Assembly (NCBI GenBank): GCA_009694025.1
Contig: SHVZ01000021.1
Span: 1-40,906, forward strand
Source of the DNA: Alphaproteobacteria bacterium
GTDB taxonomy: Bacteria; Pseudomonadota; Alphaproteobacteria; SHVZ01
Length of the DNA: 40,906 nt
Direction of reading: 5' to 3'
Below, piece after piece: positions 40,764 through 40,906 of the stretch. Positions within the stretch are counted from its first letter, which is position 1, and every line of letters starts with the position of its first letter. A program made the position numbers and the translations under genes. The notes under the pieces were generated by a model. That model was given only the letters and a program-made list of their open reading frames with translations. It did no database searches and was not told where the DNA came from.

Positions 40764-40906
40764 CCCGATCTATTCACCATGCGAAGGGATAGCTGGGCTG
40801 GGGCGGTGCGGACGAGCGGCATGGTGGCACCCGATTGGCGCGGTTTGATGTCGATGGCTCGGCTGGGGGTTGCGGATCTGGGTTCGACGGGGCACGAGGC
40901 CCCTTA
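40764..40906. other. Right edge, no gene assigned
   Basis: The last 143 bases show no recognisable gene, terminator or tRNA. A tRNA-like GGTTCGAC occurs near 40878 but the surrounding sequence cannot fold into a cloverleaf. Confidence 0.4.

Overview
The window is a stretch of high-GC chromosome from an alphaproteobacterium. The strongest evidence is a circularly permuted, two-piece tmRNA gene (about 37.93-38.2 kb) whose tag begins ANDN, followed immediately by an alphaproteobacterial-type SspB adaptor. The mix of genes (DUF1194, DUF1223, SspB, class I fumarase) fits a free-living, heterotrophic member of Rhodospirillales, Geminicoccales or Hyphomicrobiales; the order cannot be fixed from sequence alone. 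No prophage, IS element, CRISPR array, rRNA or ordinary tRNA gene was seen.

Layout. 0.1-3.7 kb: secreted DUF1223 and Cys-containing proteins, an ABC-2 permease, RecX and a secreted VWA (DUF1194) protein. 3.7-8.6 kb: dnaN-recF-gyrB, without the dnaA that often precedes it. 8.6-10.3 kb: a cytochrome P450 and an AT-rich gap that look less like the rest of the window. 10.3-12.1 kb: DedA membrane protein and a D-cysteine desulfhydrase-like PLP enzyme. 12.2-16.4 kb: rpmI-rplT-pheS-pheT. 16.5-19.2 kb: a GT61 glycosyltransferase and a protein made of two GWWWNP repeats with a perfect CRP-type palindrome upstream. 19.3-23.1 kb: a peptide-type ABC importer (binding protein and two permeases, no ATPases) plus a GNAT. 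23.2-26.2 kb: AnmK, a YbbE-like serine hydrolase and a DMT transporter. 26.2-32.0 kb: pdxY, and an apparent operon kamA - ATP-grasp - ATP-grasp - GNAT - nudC. 32.5-36.6 kb: a divergent GGT-family enzyme, a GNAT, a dialkylglycine decarboxylase-like aminotransferase and RidA. 36.7-40.8 kb: an alpha-methylacyl-CoA racemase-like protein, ssrA, sspB, class I fumarase and a TfoX-N protein.

The best candidate for an undescribed system is the kamA operon at 28.1-32.0 kb. A lysine 2,3-aminomutase with every substrate- and cofactor-binding residue I could check is tightly coupled to two different D-Ala-D-Ala-ligase-like ATP-grasp enzymes and a GNAT acetyltransferase. This is a plausible minimal pathway for an acetylated beta-lysine peptide or amide. 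Across a roughly 550-bp divergent promoter region sit a cytosolic GGT homologue lacking the usual gamma-glutamate-binding residues and a second GNAT, which could act on the same or a related product. That functional link is inference; the residues and gene spacing are directly visible.

The second notable unit is translation quality control: permuted ssrA next to sspB, with a short tag ending LAA. Peptidoglycan recycling (anmK plus the YbbE-like hydrolase) and PLP chemistry (PdxY, KamA, D-cysteine desulfhydrase-like enzyme, aminotransferase, RidA) are recurring themes.
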